NCBI RefSeq assembly: GCF_003315245.1
Contig: NZ_QNRT01000003.1
Span: 62,001 to 126,000, forward strand
Direction: 5' to 3'
DNA length: 64,000 bases
DNA from: Arenicella xantha
GTDB taxonomy: Bacteria; Pseudomonadota; Gammaproteobacteria; Arenicellales; Arenicellaceae
A program made the position numbers and the translations under genes. This document shows positions 26,841 through 35,016 of the stretch, one piece after another; position 1 is the stretch's first letter, and every line of letters starts with the position of its first letter. The notes beneath the pieces are model-generated. The model worked only from the letters and a program-made list of their open reading frames with translations. It made no database searches and had not been told where the DNA came from.

Positions 26841-27138
26841 TCGGTTACTTATAACTCGTTTTTAATACAGTGTACTGCGGATTACGGGTTGGCGTCATCT
26901 AGTAAGCGTACCTCCTTTAATCCACGGTGTTACGATTCTAGCCGCACTAATATGCACAAACATTAGCTAGTCATGTTGGTAGTGCGATACCGCGCATTCG
27001 GCTCCGCTAGATTCTTTTGCCTCAGGCCAGAATATTAAGTGATAGGCTTATACCAATAATAATAAGCAACTTACTCGATAAGTTGCGTATGTCGATGGCA
27101 ATAGCGCTACTCGATTAAAACCTGAGGAGGCTCTCGTA
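26841..27138 (+). promoter_or_regulatory. Divergent intergenic region with leader hairpin before the MFS gene
   Basis: This 298-nt gap separates the divergent hydrolase and MFS genes. It contains a perfect hairpin at 27066-27086 (GCAACTTA, loop CTCGA, TAAGTTGC) about 50 nt before the MFS start, and a strong GAGGAGG ribosome binding site at 27123-27129. ACTCGAT, which spans the loop, recurs at 27111. No clear promoter hexamers were found. Confidence 0.35.
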
Positions 27139-28401
27139 ATGACAAAGTACGAAAGTGCCGGCTATCGTCGGTATGTATTGATAATTCTAACCCTAGTGTA
27201 CGCCGTCAATTTCATCGACCGTCAATTACTGACGATCCTACAAGAGTCGATCAAAGTTGAATTAGACCTTTCTGACCTGCAGCTCGGACTTTTAACTGGC
27301 CTAGCATTTGCGATATTTTATGTACTGGCGGGCATCCCGATTGCTCGCCTTGCGGAACGTTCAAGTCGTCGTAATATTATTGCGGCGTCGATTGGTATTT
27401 GGAGCCTAATGACCGCCCTGAGTGGGTTTGTTGCTAATTATGCACAGCTGGTTCTGGCGCGCATTGGGGTTGGCATCGGCGAGGCTGGTTGCAGTCCGCC
27501 GGCGCATTCTATGATCTCTGACATGTACCCGCCGGAGCAGCGTGCCTCTGCACTGTCTTTTTACTCGACCGGCATCAATATCGGCATTATGTTCGGTATT
27601 TTGTTTGGCGGTATTATTAATGAGTATTTCGGATGGCGTACTGCATTCTTGGTTGTAGGTTTGCCGGGTTTAGTGGTTGCCGTTATTGTTTGGATAACGG
27701 TTCAAGAGCCGATTCGTGGCTGGTCAGAAAAAAGTACTGTCGAGCAAGAGCCGGCGAGCTTTATGCGTGTGTTGAATTTTATCTTGGCGCGCGGTTACTT
27801 GGTTCACGTTAGCATCGCTGCCGGATTGAGTGGTTTTGTTGGTTATAGTCTTACTAGCTGGACGCCACCATTTTTTATTCGTAGCTTTTCAATGGGTACT
27901 GCTGAATTAGCTTGGTGGCTGGCTGCCAGCGTTGGTTTTTTAGGGGCGTTGGGCACCTTTGGTTGGGGCTATTTGTGTGATCGTTACGGACAAAAAGATA
28001 AGCGCTGGTATTTATGGTTACCTGGTTTAGCCATTTTGCTCGCAATTATTCCGGTTTGTATCGTATTTACCGCGACCGATAAAATGACCGCCTTGATTGC
28101 CAATATGTTTATGGCATTTTTTATGACCGGATACCTTGGTGCCACGCTAGCCGTGTTGCATGGCACAGTGGAGCCGCGTATGCGGGCGACGGCGTCGGCG
28201 CTCTATTTTTTGGTGTTGAATATTATCGGCCTAGGATGCGGTCCGACCTTCGTTGGTTGGATTAGTGATTTATTGCGACCGGAATTCGGCGATGAGTCAT
28301 TGCGCTATGCGGTGCTCTATGTGATACCCATTGTTTGTGTATGGTCGTTTGTGCATTTTATACTTGCGGCGAGGGGTATGTTGAAGGCCAACGAGTCATA
28401 A
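27139..28401 (+). CDS. MFS transporter (spinster-like)
   Basis: A 420-residue major facilitator with about twelve membrane segments. The N-terminal YAVNFIDRQLLTILQESIK and the loop 2-3 region PIARLAERSSRRNIIAASIG match the spinster-like branch common in Sphingomonas-type and marine bacteria. GIGEAGCSPPAHSMISDMYP and SFYSTGINIGIMFGILFGG are also typical. The substrate is unknown. The GST gene follows after 49 nt and may share the transcript. Confidence 0.87.
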   Translation: MTKYESAGYRRYVLIILTLVYAVNFIDRQLLTILQESIKVELDLSDLQLGLLTGLAFAIFYVLAGIPIARLAERSSRRNIIAASIGIWSLMTALSGFVANYAQLVLARIGVGIGEAGCSPPAHSMISDMYPPEQRASALSFYSTGINIGIMFGILFGGIINEYFGWRTAFLVVGLPGLVVAVIVWITVQEPIRGWSEKSTVEQEPASFMRVLNFILARGYLVHVSIAAGLSGFVGYSLTSWTPPFFIRSFSMGTAELAWWLAASVGFLGALGTFGWGYLCDRYGQKDKRWYLWLPGLAILLAIIPVCIVFTATDKMTALIANMFMAFFMTGYLGATLAVLHGTVEPRMRATASALYFLVLNIIGLGCGPTFVGWISDLLRPEFGDESLRYAVLYVIPIVCVWSFVHFILAARGMLKANES

Positions 28402-28450
28402 GGCTCCCTACTATTTCGTATCTTTATTTGTTTGTCTACTGGAGAAAAGA

Positions 28451-29071
28451 ATGTCGGACTTAATTTTTTATACAAACCCTATGTCACGTGGGCAAATTGT
28501 GCGTTGGGCGCTGCACGAAGTTGGTGCGGAGTATCAGCAGGTTTTGGTCGACTATGGCTCGAACATGAAGGGCGATGACTACCGCGCTATCAACCCAATG
28601 GGCAAGGTGCCGGCGATCAAGCATGATGGGCATGTGGTGACAGAATGCGCCGCCATCTGTGCTTACCTCGCTGATGCTTTTCCAGGCGCGGAATTGGCGC
28701 CCGAACTCGATCGGCGTAGTGATTATTATCGATGGTTGTTCTTTGCTGCTGGCCCATTAGAGAGTGCTGTTATCAATAATAGCTTGGGGTTTCATGTTGA
28801 TGATAGTCAGCAAAAAATGGCGGGCTACGGTAACTATCAGTTGGTTGTTGATGTGTTAGATCAAATGTTAGGCGAGCGATATTACGTGTGTGGTGATCAT
28901 TTCAGCATGGCTGATGTCTATGTTGGCAGCCAAGTCGATTGGGGCGTGCAGTTTAAGACGTTGCCAGACACTGATAATTTTAATGCGTACGCGGAGCGCC
29001 TGCGTGCACGGTCCGCATACCAAAAAGCCAAGCAAATAGATGCAGATCTAATTGCTAAAACCGCTGGCTAA
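28451..29071 (+). CDS. Glutathione S-transferase family protein
   Basis: The 206-residue protein has an N-terminal thioredoxin-like domain (IFYTNPMSRGQIVRWALHEV, NPMGKVPAIKHDG, VTECAAICAYLAD with the glutathione gamma-glutamyl Glu-x-Ala motif) and an all-helical C-terminal domain with FSMADVYVGSQVDWG as N-capping box. The Ser of NPMSRG is the likely catalytic residue. The substrate is unknown. A GGAG site lies 8 nt upstream of the ATG. Confidence 0.9.
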   Translation: MSDLIFYTNPMSRGQIVRWALHEVGAEYQQVLVDYGSNMKGDDYRAINPMGKVPAIKHDGHVVTECAAICAYLADAFPGAELAPELDRRSDYYRWLFFAAGPLESAVINNSLGFHVDDSQQKMAGYGNYQLVVDVLDQMLGERYYVCGDHFSMADVYVGSQVDWGVQFKTLPDTDNFNAYAERLRARSAYQKAKQIDADLIAKTAG

Positions 29072-29122
29072 AGGGGCTAATATGCAGTCAGAAAAAATCC
29101 ACACTAAAGCAACAGATCCAAT

Positions 29123-29989
29123 ATGTTGAAAGGTAAATGGTTCAAACGGCTCACTTTGTTTGTTGGGTCGGCCTTGATCGCGGCAGCACTTAGTTATCAG
29201 GCGATTCTTAAAGGTTGGTTGGTACCCAAGTTAACGCCGGATGCTGTGTCGCAGATAGTGGTTCCGCATTTAACCGTGTTTCGTCCCGATGGTGATGGAC
29301 CGTTTAAAACGGTGTTGATGTTTCATGGCTGTGGCGGCGACCAGCAACAGCAACAGTACTGGGGCGAAACACTTAAGCAATGGGGCTTCGCGGCGGTCTA
29401 TGTTGATAGTTATGCCGGTCGTGGCATTGACTCGAGCCGTGCCAGCACGAAAGTTTGTCGTGGCCGTGAGTTGCTCGGTGGTCAGCGTGCTGGTGACGTG
29501 TTGGCAGCGATCACATGGGCCAATCGCCAAGCATGGACAGCCAAACAAGATATTGTGTTGATGGGTTGGTCGCATGGTGCATGGAGTATTATGGATGCGT
29601 TTGCTCAAGATGCCGCTAAACAATTGCCGTTTGGAGTGTCAGCTCCGTTTGCTTCGGGCTTAGATTCAATCCATGAAGTGGTATTGTTTTATCCGTACTG
29701 CGGCGTGGCCTCGGCTACCAATGAACAGGGTTGGCGCTTGCAACCGAAACTGTTGACGATCGATGTGGCGGCCGACTCCGTGGTCGGCGAACAAGCCTGT
29801 TTGTCAGCTTACGATTCAATTATAAAATCAGGCAGCTCGGTGCAACAGCACGTATTCGACGGTGTTGATCATGCATTCGATGTGGATGCGGTGTCGGTCA
29901 GGGAGGGGCGAACTGTGCGTTCGGCTAAGCAGGCTGCGGTCGCTTCGTTGGATAAAGCCAAACTGATTGTGGAGATGTTTCTGCAGTAG
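29123..29989 (+). CDS. Dienelactone-hydrolase-like alpha/beta hydrolase with N-terminal anchor
   Basis: The 288-residue protein has an N-terminal hydrophobic segment (LTLFVGSALIAAALSYQAIL) that is either a signal or an anchor. The catalytic domain has KTVLMFHGCGGDQQQQQYW (oxyanion region), the nucleophile elbow VLMGWSHGAWSIMDAF and HVFDGVDHAFDVDA with the catalytic histidine. It ends immediately before the stop of the convergent MOSC gene (zero spacing). The substrate is unknown. Confidence 0.78.
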   Translation: MLKGKWFKRLTLFVGSALIAAALSYQAILKGWLVPKLTPDAVSQIVVPHLTVFRPDGDGPFKTVLMFHGCGGDQQQQQYWGETLKQWGFAAVYVDSYAGRGIDSSRASTKVCRGRELLGGQRAGDVLAAITWANRQAWTAKQDIVLMGWSHGAWSIMDAFAQDAAKQLPFGVSAPFASGLDSIHEVVLFYPYCGVASATNEQGWRLQPKLLTIDVAADSVVGEQACLSAYDSIIKSGSSVQQHVFDGVDHAFDVDAVSVREGRTVRSAKQAAVASLDKAKLIVEMFLQ

Positions 29990-30487
29990 TTAGTCCGTGC
30001 GGTTTTGTAGCGCTCGAATCGCGCTGCCGATGGCTATTTCGCCACCACCTAATACTTGTGCGGTGATGCCACCGTGTCCACGCAGCGCGTTGTAGCCGCC
30101 AGCGCCGAAAATGGCCTCCATCCGAGAGCATGGATGACACAAGCCAGTGTAACGGAGATGAGCATCGCCGATTAAAAACTCTTTGTCTTTTAACGCCAGT
30201 AAATTGAGGCCGCTTACGGCGATGTTACGCCTGAGTTGCTCTGGGCGACACTCGGGTATATTTAGTAGACTTGCCAGCACCGGCAAGTGCTCAGCTTGAA
30301 TCAAAGTGACGTGGCGCTTGCCGGTTCGTCCGGCATATCGGTCTCCCACCAGACCTTGATTGGAGCAAGCCAGCACTGAATCAACGGCGGTTATGGTGGC
30401 GTTTCTTTGTGGTCGCAAGCCGATCCATGTAACGCGTCCGACTTGAGGTATGGTTGCCATCAAGTCGGCTAACGTCGTTTGGGTCAT
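29990..30487 (-). CDS. MOSC domain protein
   Basis: A 165-residue stand-alone MOSC protein, the domain of molybdenum-cofactor sulfurases and of YiiM/MOSC detoxifying reductases. Family features are VGDRYAGRTGKRHVTLIQAEHL, PEQLRRNIAVSGLNLLALK and LCHPCSRMEAIFGAGGYNALRG with the conserved cysteine that binds the molybdenum centre. It overlaps the upstream hydrolase gene by 4 nt. The reaction is unknown. Confidence 0.85.
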   Translation of the reverse strand: MTQTTLADLMATIPQVGRVTWIGLRPQRNATITAVDSVLACSNQGLVGDRYAGRTGKRHVTLIQAEHLPVLASLLNIPECRPEQLRRNIAVSGLNLLALKDKEFLIGDAHLRYTGLCHPCSRMEAIFGAGGYNALRGHGGITAQVLGGGEIAIGSAIRALQNRTD

Positions 30488-31407
30488 GGATAGATGCCAT
30501 CTAGAAAACTTTGCAGTTGCTGGCCGACTTCCAGCGGCGCCTCGAACTGAGGTAGATGGCCGACATTGGGAAAGACCACTAACGTCGAGTTTGGTAAGGC
30601 GGAGTTAAGTGCTTCTGCGTAGGCGACCGGCAGCAGCGAGTCGCCTTGTCCCCATAAGATAAGACTGGCAGCGGTAACCAGCGGTAATTTGTCATTGAGT
30701 CGAGAATGTTTGCCCTGTTGGGCTTGCTCAACTAGATCATTCATTACCGGTATCTTGGCATTCAACTCATTCGCTAAGTGCTGCAAGACTGGGCGCGGAT
30801 ACTGTGGTTGCGTTACGAACAGCTGCGCAAACAGCTCCTCAAAAAACGTTACACTGACACTCTCCGGGTAGCGCCGGTAGGCTGACTCTTCAGCGAGTTG
30901 AAAGCCGCTTGCGTTTAGCAACACCAGGCCATCCACTCGATGCGGATGTTCCATCGCATAAGCCGCGGCTATGTGCCCGCCCATTGAGTTGCCGCCAATT
31001 ACAAAACGATTGGCGTTAACCGTGCGCAGCAGGCTATCTACAAAGTCGACCTGACCTTGAATGCTGTGGTCACGGCCGAGCAGTGCGGCGTTAGCACCGT
31101 GTGCTTGTAGATCAGGTAGGATAATCCGGTAGCGCGAGCTTAAGCTCTGTGCGGCGGTAACGAAGGTGTTCTTGTCGTCTCCTAAACCGTGTAATAGCAC
31201 CAAAGTTTGGCTGTTGTTTTGGCCACCTTCATAATAATGCGCTAAGTAACCATTGATATCGACAGAGCGGTGCGTTAACCCCGCCGCATTGGCCGCTGCG
31301 GCTTGCAAGCCTTGCAACATGATTCCGGGATATACAAAGTAGATACTGGCTCCCGCCAGCCCAATCAAAATTGCTAGGCTGGCGAGTGCTTTCAATAAGC
31401 CTTTCAT
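30484..31407 (-). CDS. Membrane-anchored alpha/beta hydrolase
   Basis: A 307-residue protein with an N-terminal hydrophobic anchor (LASLAILIGLAGASIYFVYP) and a classical hydrolase domain: oxyanion region LVLLHGLGDDKNTF, nucleophile elbow FVIGGNSMGGHIAAAYA, acid in ILWGQGDSLLP and histidine in FPNVGHLPQFEAP. It resembles esterases or lipases of the MhpC type. The MOSC gene overlaps its end by 4 nt. Confidence 0.85.
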   Translation of the reverse strand: MKGLLKALASLAILIGLAGASIYFVYPGIMLQGLQAAAANAAGLTHRSVDINGYLAHYYEGGQNNSQTLVLLHGLGDDKNTFVTAAQSLSSRYRIILPDLQAHGANAALLGRDHSIQGQVDFVDSLLRTVNANRFVIGGNSMGGHIAAAYAMEHPHRVDGLVLLNASGFQLAEESAYRRYPESVSVTFFEELFAQLFVTQPQYPRPVLQHLANELNAKIPVMNDLVEQAQQGKHSRLNDKLPLVTAASLILWGQGDSLLPVAYAEALNSALPNSTLVVFPNVGHLPQFEAPLEVGQQLQSFLDGIYP

Positions 31408-31426
31408 TGATGCGACTCAGATTAAG

Positions 31427-33208
31427 TTATTGAATTAGGCTGGCTTCACGGATAGCCTTGAATTCATTGCCTTCGCTCCATTGCGGTTGGTCGTTGCTAT
31501 TGCTAATTGCTACGCCAATACGAAAGTGGGCATTCAAGTCCTGGAGGATTCCGCCGTTGTCCCATTCTGGGTGTATTTCATCGGCCGCCTTGTGGTAGCG
31601 TTCCGCTAGGTATTTGTCGGATTCTTGTTGACCATAGCCAGCTGGTTTACCGCGTACCTTTAAGCCTGCTTCGGCATACAGCATTGGCACTCCTTTCTTA
31701 GCTAAGTTGAAGTGGTCAGATCGATAAAAGTAACCTTTCTCGGGAGTTGGTTCGGGCACTAGCACACGATTTTGTTTCTCGGCTTCGTGACGCAGGTATT
31801 CATCCATTTGTGAATTGCCATAGCCAACCACCACGATGTCGTCGGTGGCGCCGATAGTCGACATGCCGTCGACGTTGATACCGGCGATCGTTTTATGCAT
31901 AGGGAACGCAGGGTTTTCCGCGTAGTACTTCGAGCCAAGTAGGCCAGACTCTTCGGCGGTGACGGCCAGAAACATAACCGAACGCTCAGGCGCCGTCGGT
32001 AAGGCTTTAAATGCTTGGGCCAGCTCGATTAGCGCCGCTGTGCCAGTTGCGTTATCTTGCGCGCCATTAAAGATCGCGTCTTCGCCATCTGCCACCGATT
32101 TTACGCCAAGATGATCCCAGTGAGCGGTGTAGATAAACAATTCATCAGGGCGGGTACTGCCCTCAATCAGCGCGCCAACATTATACGATTTTGATTGGCG
32201 GCTGGTGATCTCCAGTGATGCCGAGGCCGTTGAACTCATGCTAATTGGAGTGAAACCTGGTTGGGTAGCCTTAGCTACCATCTCGGTATAATCAAGCTTA
32301 TTGCTTGCAAACAAAGACTGCGCGGCATCTTGCGTCATCCACGCTTCGACCGCCAAATTGTTTTGGTTGCCGTCTGCGGTGTACAGATTGTATTGGGGAC
32401 CTGACCAACTGCCGCTTACCACTTCCCAAGGGTAGCCAGCTGCGCCATCTTCATGAACGATGATGGCACCAGCCGCGCCTTGCCGAGCGGCTTCCTCGTA
32501 CTTATACGTCCAGCGACCGTAGTAAGTCATCGCGCGGCCTTTGAACAGCTCGTCATTCTCAGCTCGATATCCTGGGTCGTTGACTAAAATGACGGCCGTT
32601 TTACCTGTCATGTCGATTCCGGCGTAGTCATTCCAGCCGTACTCCGGTGCAACTACACCATAGCCAACAAATACTAATTCAGATGCTTCGAGTTGTGCAG
32701 CGTCACCAGTACGTGAGGTGAACGACACCGATGACTCTTTGTAAGGTAGAACTTGCGATGTGCCATCTTTATGAGTCAACGTCAACGCTGGGTTGTTGGT
32801 AATGGTCAACTCCATTAGCTCTACACCTTGTCGGTAGCTGGTGTCGCCATCGCCCCCAAATGCTGGTTTGAGTCCCAACTTATTGAACTCATTTTCAAGG
32901 TAAGAAACCGTTTTTTCGCCACCCGGTGTTGATGGCGCACGGCCTTCAAATTCGTCTGATGCAAGCGTTCTCACATGCTGCATAAACCCGGCATCATCTA
33001 TTTGGCTGGCGGCCGTTTCAATAGAAGCGGCATCAATTACCGGCATTGATTGGGCGGCTTGGTCGGTGTTGGTTGCGCCGGCTTCAAGCTTAGTTTGCTG
33101 CGGTTGGTCGCATGCTGTCAACGTTAGGCTAAAAGCAGCAATTAGCATCGAAAACATCGTTGTCGACTGAATATGGCTGCCAAATCTAGATTTGGAAATA
33201 GTGGGCAT
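31427..33208 (-). CDS. M28 family metallopeptidase lipoprotein with PA domain
   Basis: The 593-residue protein has a lipoprotein signal ending in SLTLTAC-DQ, so it is probably anchored to the outer membrane. A PA domain (about residues 160-310, VFVGYGVVAPEYGWNDYAGI, GAAGAIIVHEDGAAGYPW) is inserted before the catalytic part. Zinc ligands and catalytic residues are in YTAHWDHLG, AQDNATGTAALIELAQ, VTAEESGLLGSKYYA, INVDGM and YRSDHFNLAKKGVP. It is a likely periplasmic aminopeptidase. A GAGGAA site precedes the start. The gap to the upstream WS/DGAT gene is 17 nt. Confidence 0.92.
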   Translation of the reverse strand: MPTISKSRFGSHIQSTTMFSMLIAAFSLTLTACDQPQQTKLEAGATNTDQAAQSMPVIDAASIETAASQIDDAGFMQHVRTLASDEFEGRAPSTPGGEKTVSYLENEFNKLGLKPAFGGDGDTSYRQGVELMELTITNNPALTLTHKDGTSQVLPYKESSVSFTSRTGDAAQLEASELVFVGYGVVAPEYGWNDYAGIDMTGKTAVILVNDPGYRAENDELFKGRAMTYYGRWTYKYEEAARQGAAGAIIVHEDGAAGYPWEVVSGSWSGPQYNLYTADGNQNNLAVEAWMTQDAAQSLFASNKLDYTEMVAKATQPGFTPISMSSTASASLEITSRQSKSYNVGALIEGSTRPDELFIYTAHWDHLGVKSVADGEDAIFNGAQDNATGTAALIELAQAFKALPTAPERSVMFLAVTAEESGLLGSKYYAENPAFPMHKTIAGINVDGMSTIGATDDIVVVGYGNSQMDEYLRHEAEKQNRVLVPEPTPEKGYFYRSDHFNLAKKGVPMLYAEAGLKVRGKPAGYGQQESDKYLAERYHKAADEIHPEWDNGGILQDLNAHFRIGVAISNSNDQPQWSEGNEFKAIREASLIQ

Positions 33209-33225
33209 CTTGAGTGTTCCTCTTG

Positions 33226-34824
33226 CTACGATTTAGTGGTGGCGTTTTGTGTCGCCTTTTTCTTTGTGGTGCGCTTTTTGGCAACCTTTTTCTTTGCATT
33301 GACCTTTTTTGAAGCACGCTTCTTACTGACTTTTTTGCTGGCCTTTTTAGCGTCGAGTTGTTTTATGTTGGTTTCCGCCTTTGACTTTTTAGCGAGATTT
33401 TCTGCTGCAGCAACTTTGAGTTCTTCAAAGCTGTCGCGAATACATTGCATAAAAAAGTCGACGTCGGGCATGGTGCGTCGACACGATGTGGCGCTAAAGG
33501 TCATCATGCCGTTATAACTGGTGACTGCGATAAACAAGCCCATACGATCAGATAGTGGTCCCAAGCCCATTTGATTAACTAGTGTGGCACCGTTCATATA
33601 CACCGGTACTTGAGGTCCTGGCACATTGGAAATACAAACGTTGGTCATGCGGCCGGCCATTTCTGATCGCATCATTAGCCGCGCGGCTAATAGTTGCGTG
33701 CTGGCAGGAATATGACGAGTGACATCGGTCATAAGTCGAGCGGACATACCTTTGCGAGCGGCTTTTTGTTCTCTAGTTTCGGCATGAATCGCTTTGAGTC
33801 GCTCAACCGGATCGGCTACGTTGGTATGCAGTAATGGTGACATTGTACTGATGTTATTGCCTGGTTGTTCAGCCTCTTGCAAGCTGCCGCGTGGTCCGCG
33901 CACATTGACTGGCACGAAGGCACGCAGTGATTCGCCGGGGAGCTCTTTATGGTGGCCTAGATATTTACGTAAGGCTCCGGAACAAACCGCTAGTACCATG
34001 TCATTAATCGTGCTGCCGCTGGCTAAGCCACGTATTGGTTTGAAATCGCTCAGTGGGAATGTGGTGCAATCAAACACTCGGTGCGGTGACGTTTCGAGGT
34101 TAAAGCGCGTCATTGGTACGCTAACTTTGGCGTCACGTTGTTTTTCTGCGATCTTGTTTTTAACTTGTTGCACAATTCCCGGCGCGTAACGCATGAAGGT
34201 ATTGGCAACTTGCATTGGCGAGCGCGCGTAATTTAGTAGCCCGCGAGCGGACATTTGAAACGGGGTTGGTCGCTCGTAGCGGTTGGAATTAATGCGTTGC
34301 TTGGTTGGCATCACTGGCGTGCCTTTTAAGTCGATGTCCATTAGGCCACCGAAAAAATTCACAATGGCCATTCCGTCTGCGGCGGCATGGTGAATCTTGG
34401 TCGCCACCGCATAAGCGCCTTCGGGTATGCCAGGAACATTATCGATTCCTTCAATGACATACATTTCCCACGGTGCGCGTTGCATATCCAGAGGGCGTGA
34501 ATGAAAGCGTGCAAGGTGGATGCACAATTGTCGCCAATCAGCCGGATGCGGCAAGCGGCCGTGGCGGATATGGTATTCAATGTCAAAGTGCTCATCTTCA
34601 ATCCAATATGGATAATCAAGTTCAAGTGGCACATGATAGATTCGACGTTTATAGATCGGCGAGGTGTGCAGACGACTACGTACATGCTCGATGATCTCTT
34701 TGAATCGAACGGTGCCGCCCGGTGCTGTTGATGGGTCGAAAATAGCGACCGATGTCACTTGAGACAAACTTTTGTTGGTCTCCATATAAAGAAACTGAGC
34801 GTCTTGAGCCGATAGCTGTTGCAT
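33226..34824 (-). CDS. Wax ester synthase / acyl-CoA:diacylglycerol acyltransferase with Lys-rich tail
   Basis: WS/DGAT enzymes esterify fatty alcohols or diacylglycerol with acyl-CoA to make storage lipid. The catalytic HHxxxDG motif is at residues 145-151 (KIHHAAADGMAIVNFF), and the second family motif is near NDMVLAVCSGALRKYLG. The family is usually about 450-480 residues; this one has 532 because of a basic C-terminal tail of about 60 residues rich in Lys, Ala and Ser (KKASKKVSKKRASKK and similar), resembling bacterial histone-H1-like tails. It is divergent from the HAD-PlsC gene across a 192-nt promoter region. Confidence 0.92.
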   Translation of the reverse strand: MQQLSAQDAQFLYMETNKSLSQVTSVAIFDPSTAPGGTVRFKEIIEHVRSRLHTSPIYKRRIYHVPLELDYPYWIEDEHFDIEYHIRHGRLPHPADWRQLCIHLARFHSRPLDMQRAPWEMYVIEGIDNVPGIPEGAYAVATKIHHAAADGMAIVNFFGGLMDIDLKGTPVMPTKQRINSNRYERPTPFQMSARGLLNYARSPMQVANTFMRYAPGIVQQVKNKIAEKQRDAKVSVPMTRFNLETSPHRVFDCTTFPLSDFKPIRGLASGSTINDMVLAVCSGALRKYLGHHKELPGESLRAFVPVNVRGPRGSLQEAEQPGNNISTMSPLLHTNVADPVERLKAIHAETREQKAARKGMSARLMTDVTRHIPASTQLLAARLMMRSEMAGRMTNVCISNVPGPQVPVYMNGATLVNQMGLGPLSDRMGLFIAVTSYNGMMTFSATSCRRTMPDVDFFMQCIRDSFEELKVAAAENLAKKSKAETNIKQLDAKKASKKVSKKRASKKVNAKKKVAKKRTTKKKATQNATTKS

Positions 34825-34955
34825 AGTCTTGGATGAGTTAAATAACGCGTGGGGTTAATATTACTCCAAAAAGCAAGTTGCTTCCTTACTGGAATTGTTA
34901 AGGCATCACTAAAATATGTTCAGCATAACTCGGACTTTCTTGTAAATACCCCGCG

Positions 34956-34984
34956 TTGAGGTAGTATTGAACGCTCATCATAAT
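34956..34984 (+). promoter_or_regulatory. Sigma-70-like promoter of the HAD-PlsC / PlsB / GpsA genes
   Basis: TTGAGG (34956-34961) and CATAAT (34979-34984) are separated by exactly 17 nt and lie 32 nt before ATG 35017. Both match the consensus at four or five of six positions. It is the best promoter match I found in the window. Confidence 0.5.
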
Positions 34985-35016
34985 GATTCGCAAACAAACG
35001 TGCCTTGAGTGCATGC

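Noticed and set aside
29337-29360. CAG/CAA-type microsatellite in the hydrolase gene
   Set aside because: It is just a short glutamine run in a coding region, with no extension beyond a few codons.
33226-33410. Frameshift or assembly error causing the Lys-rich tail of WS/DGAT
   Set aside because: The tail uses mixed Lys codons, stays in one frame to a normal stop, and a similar motif occurs in another protein, so it looks genuine.
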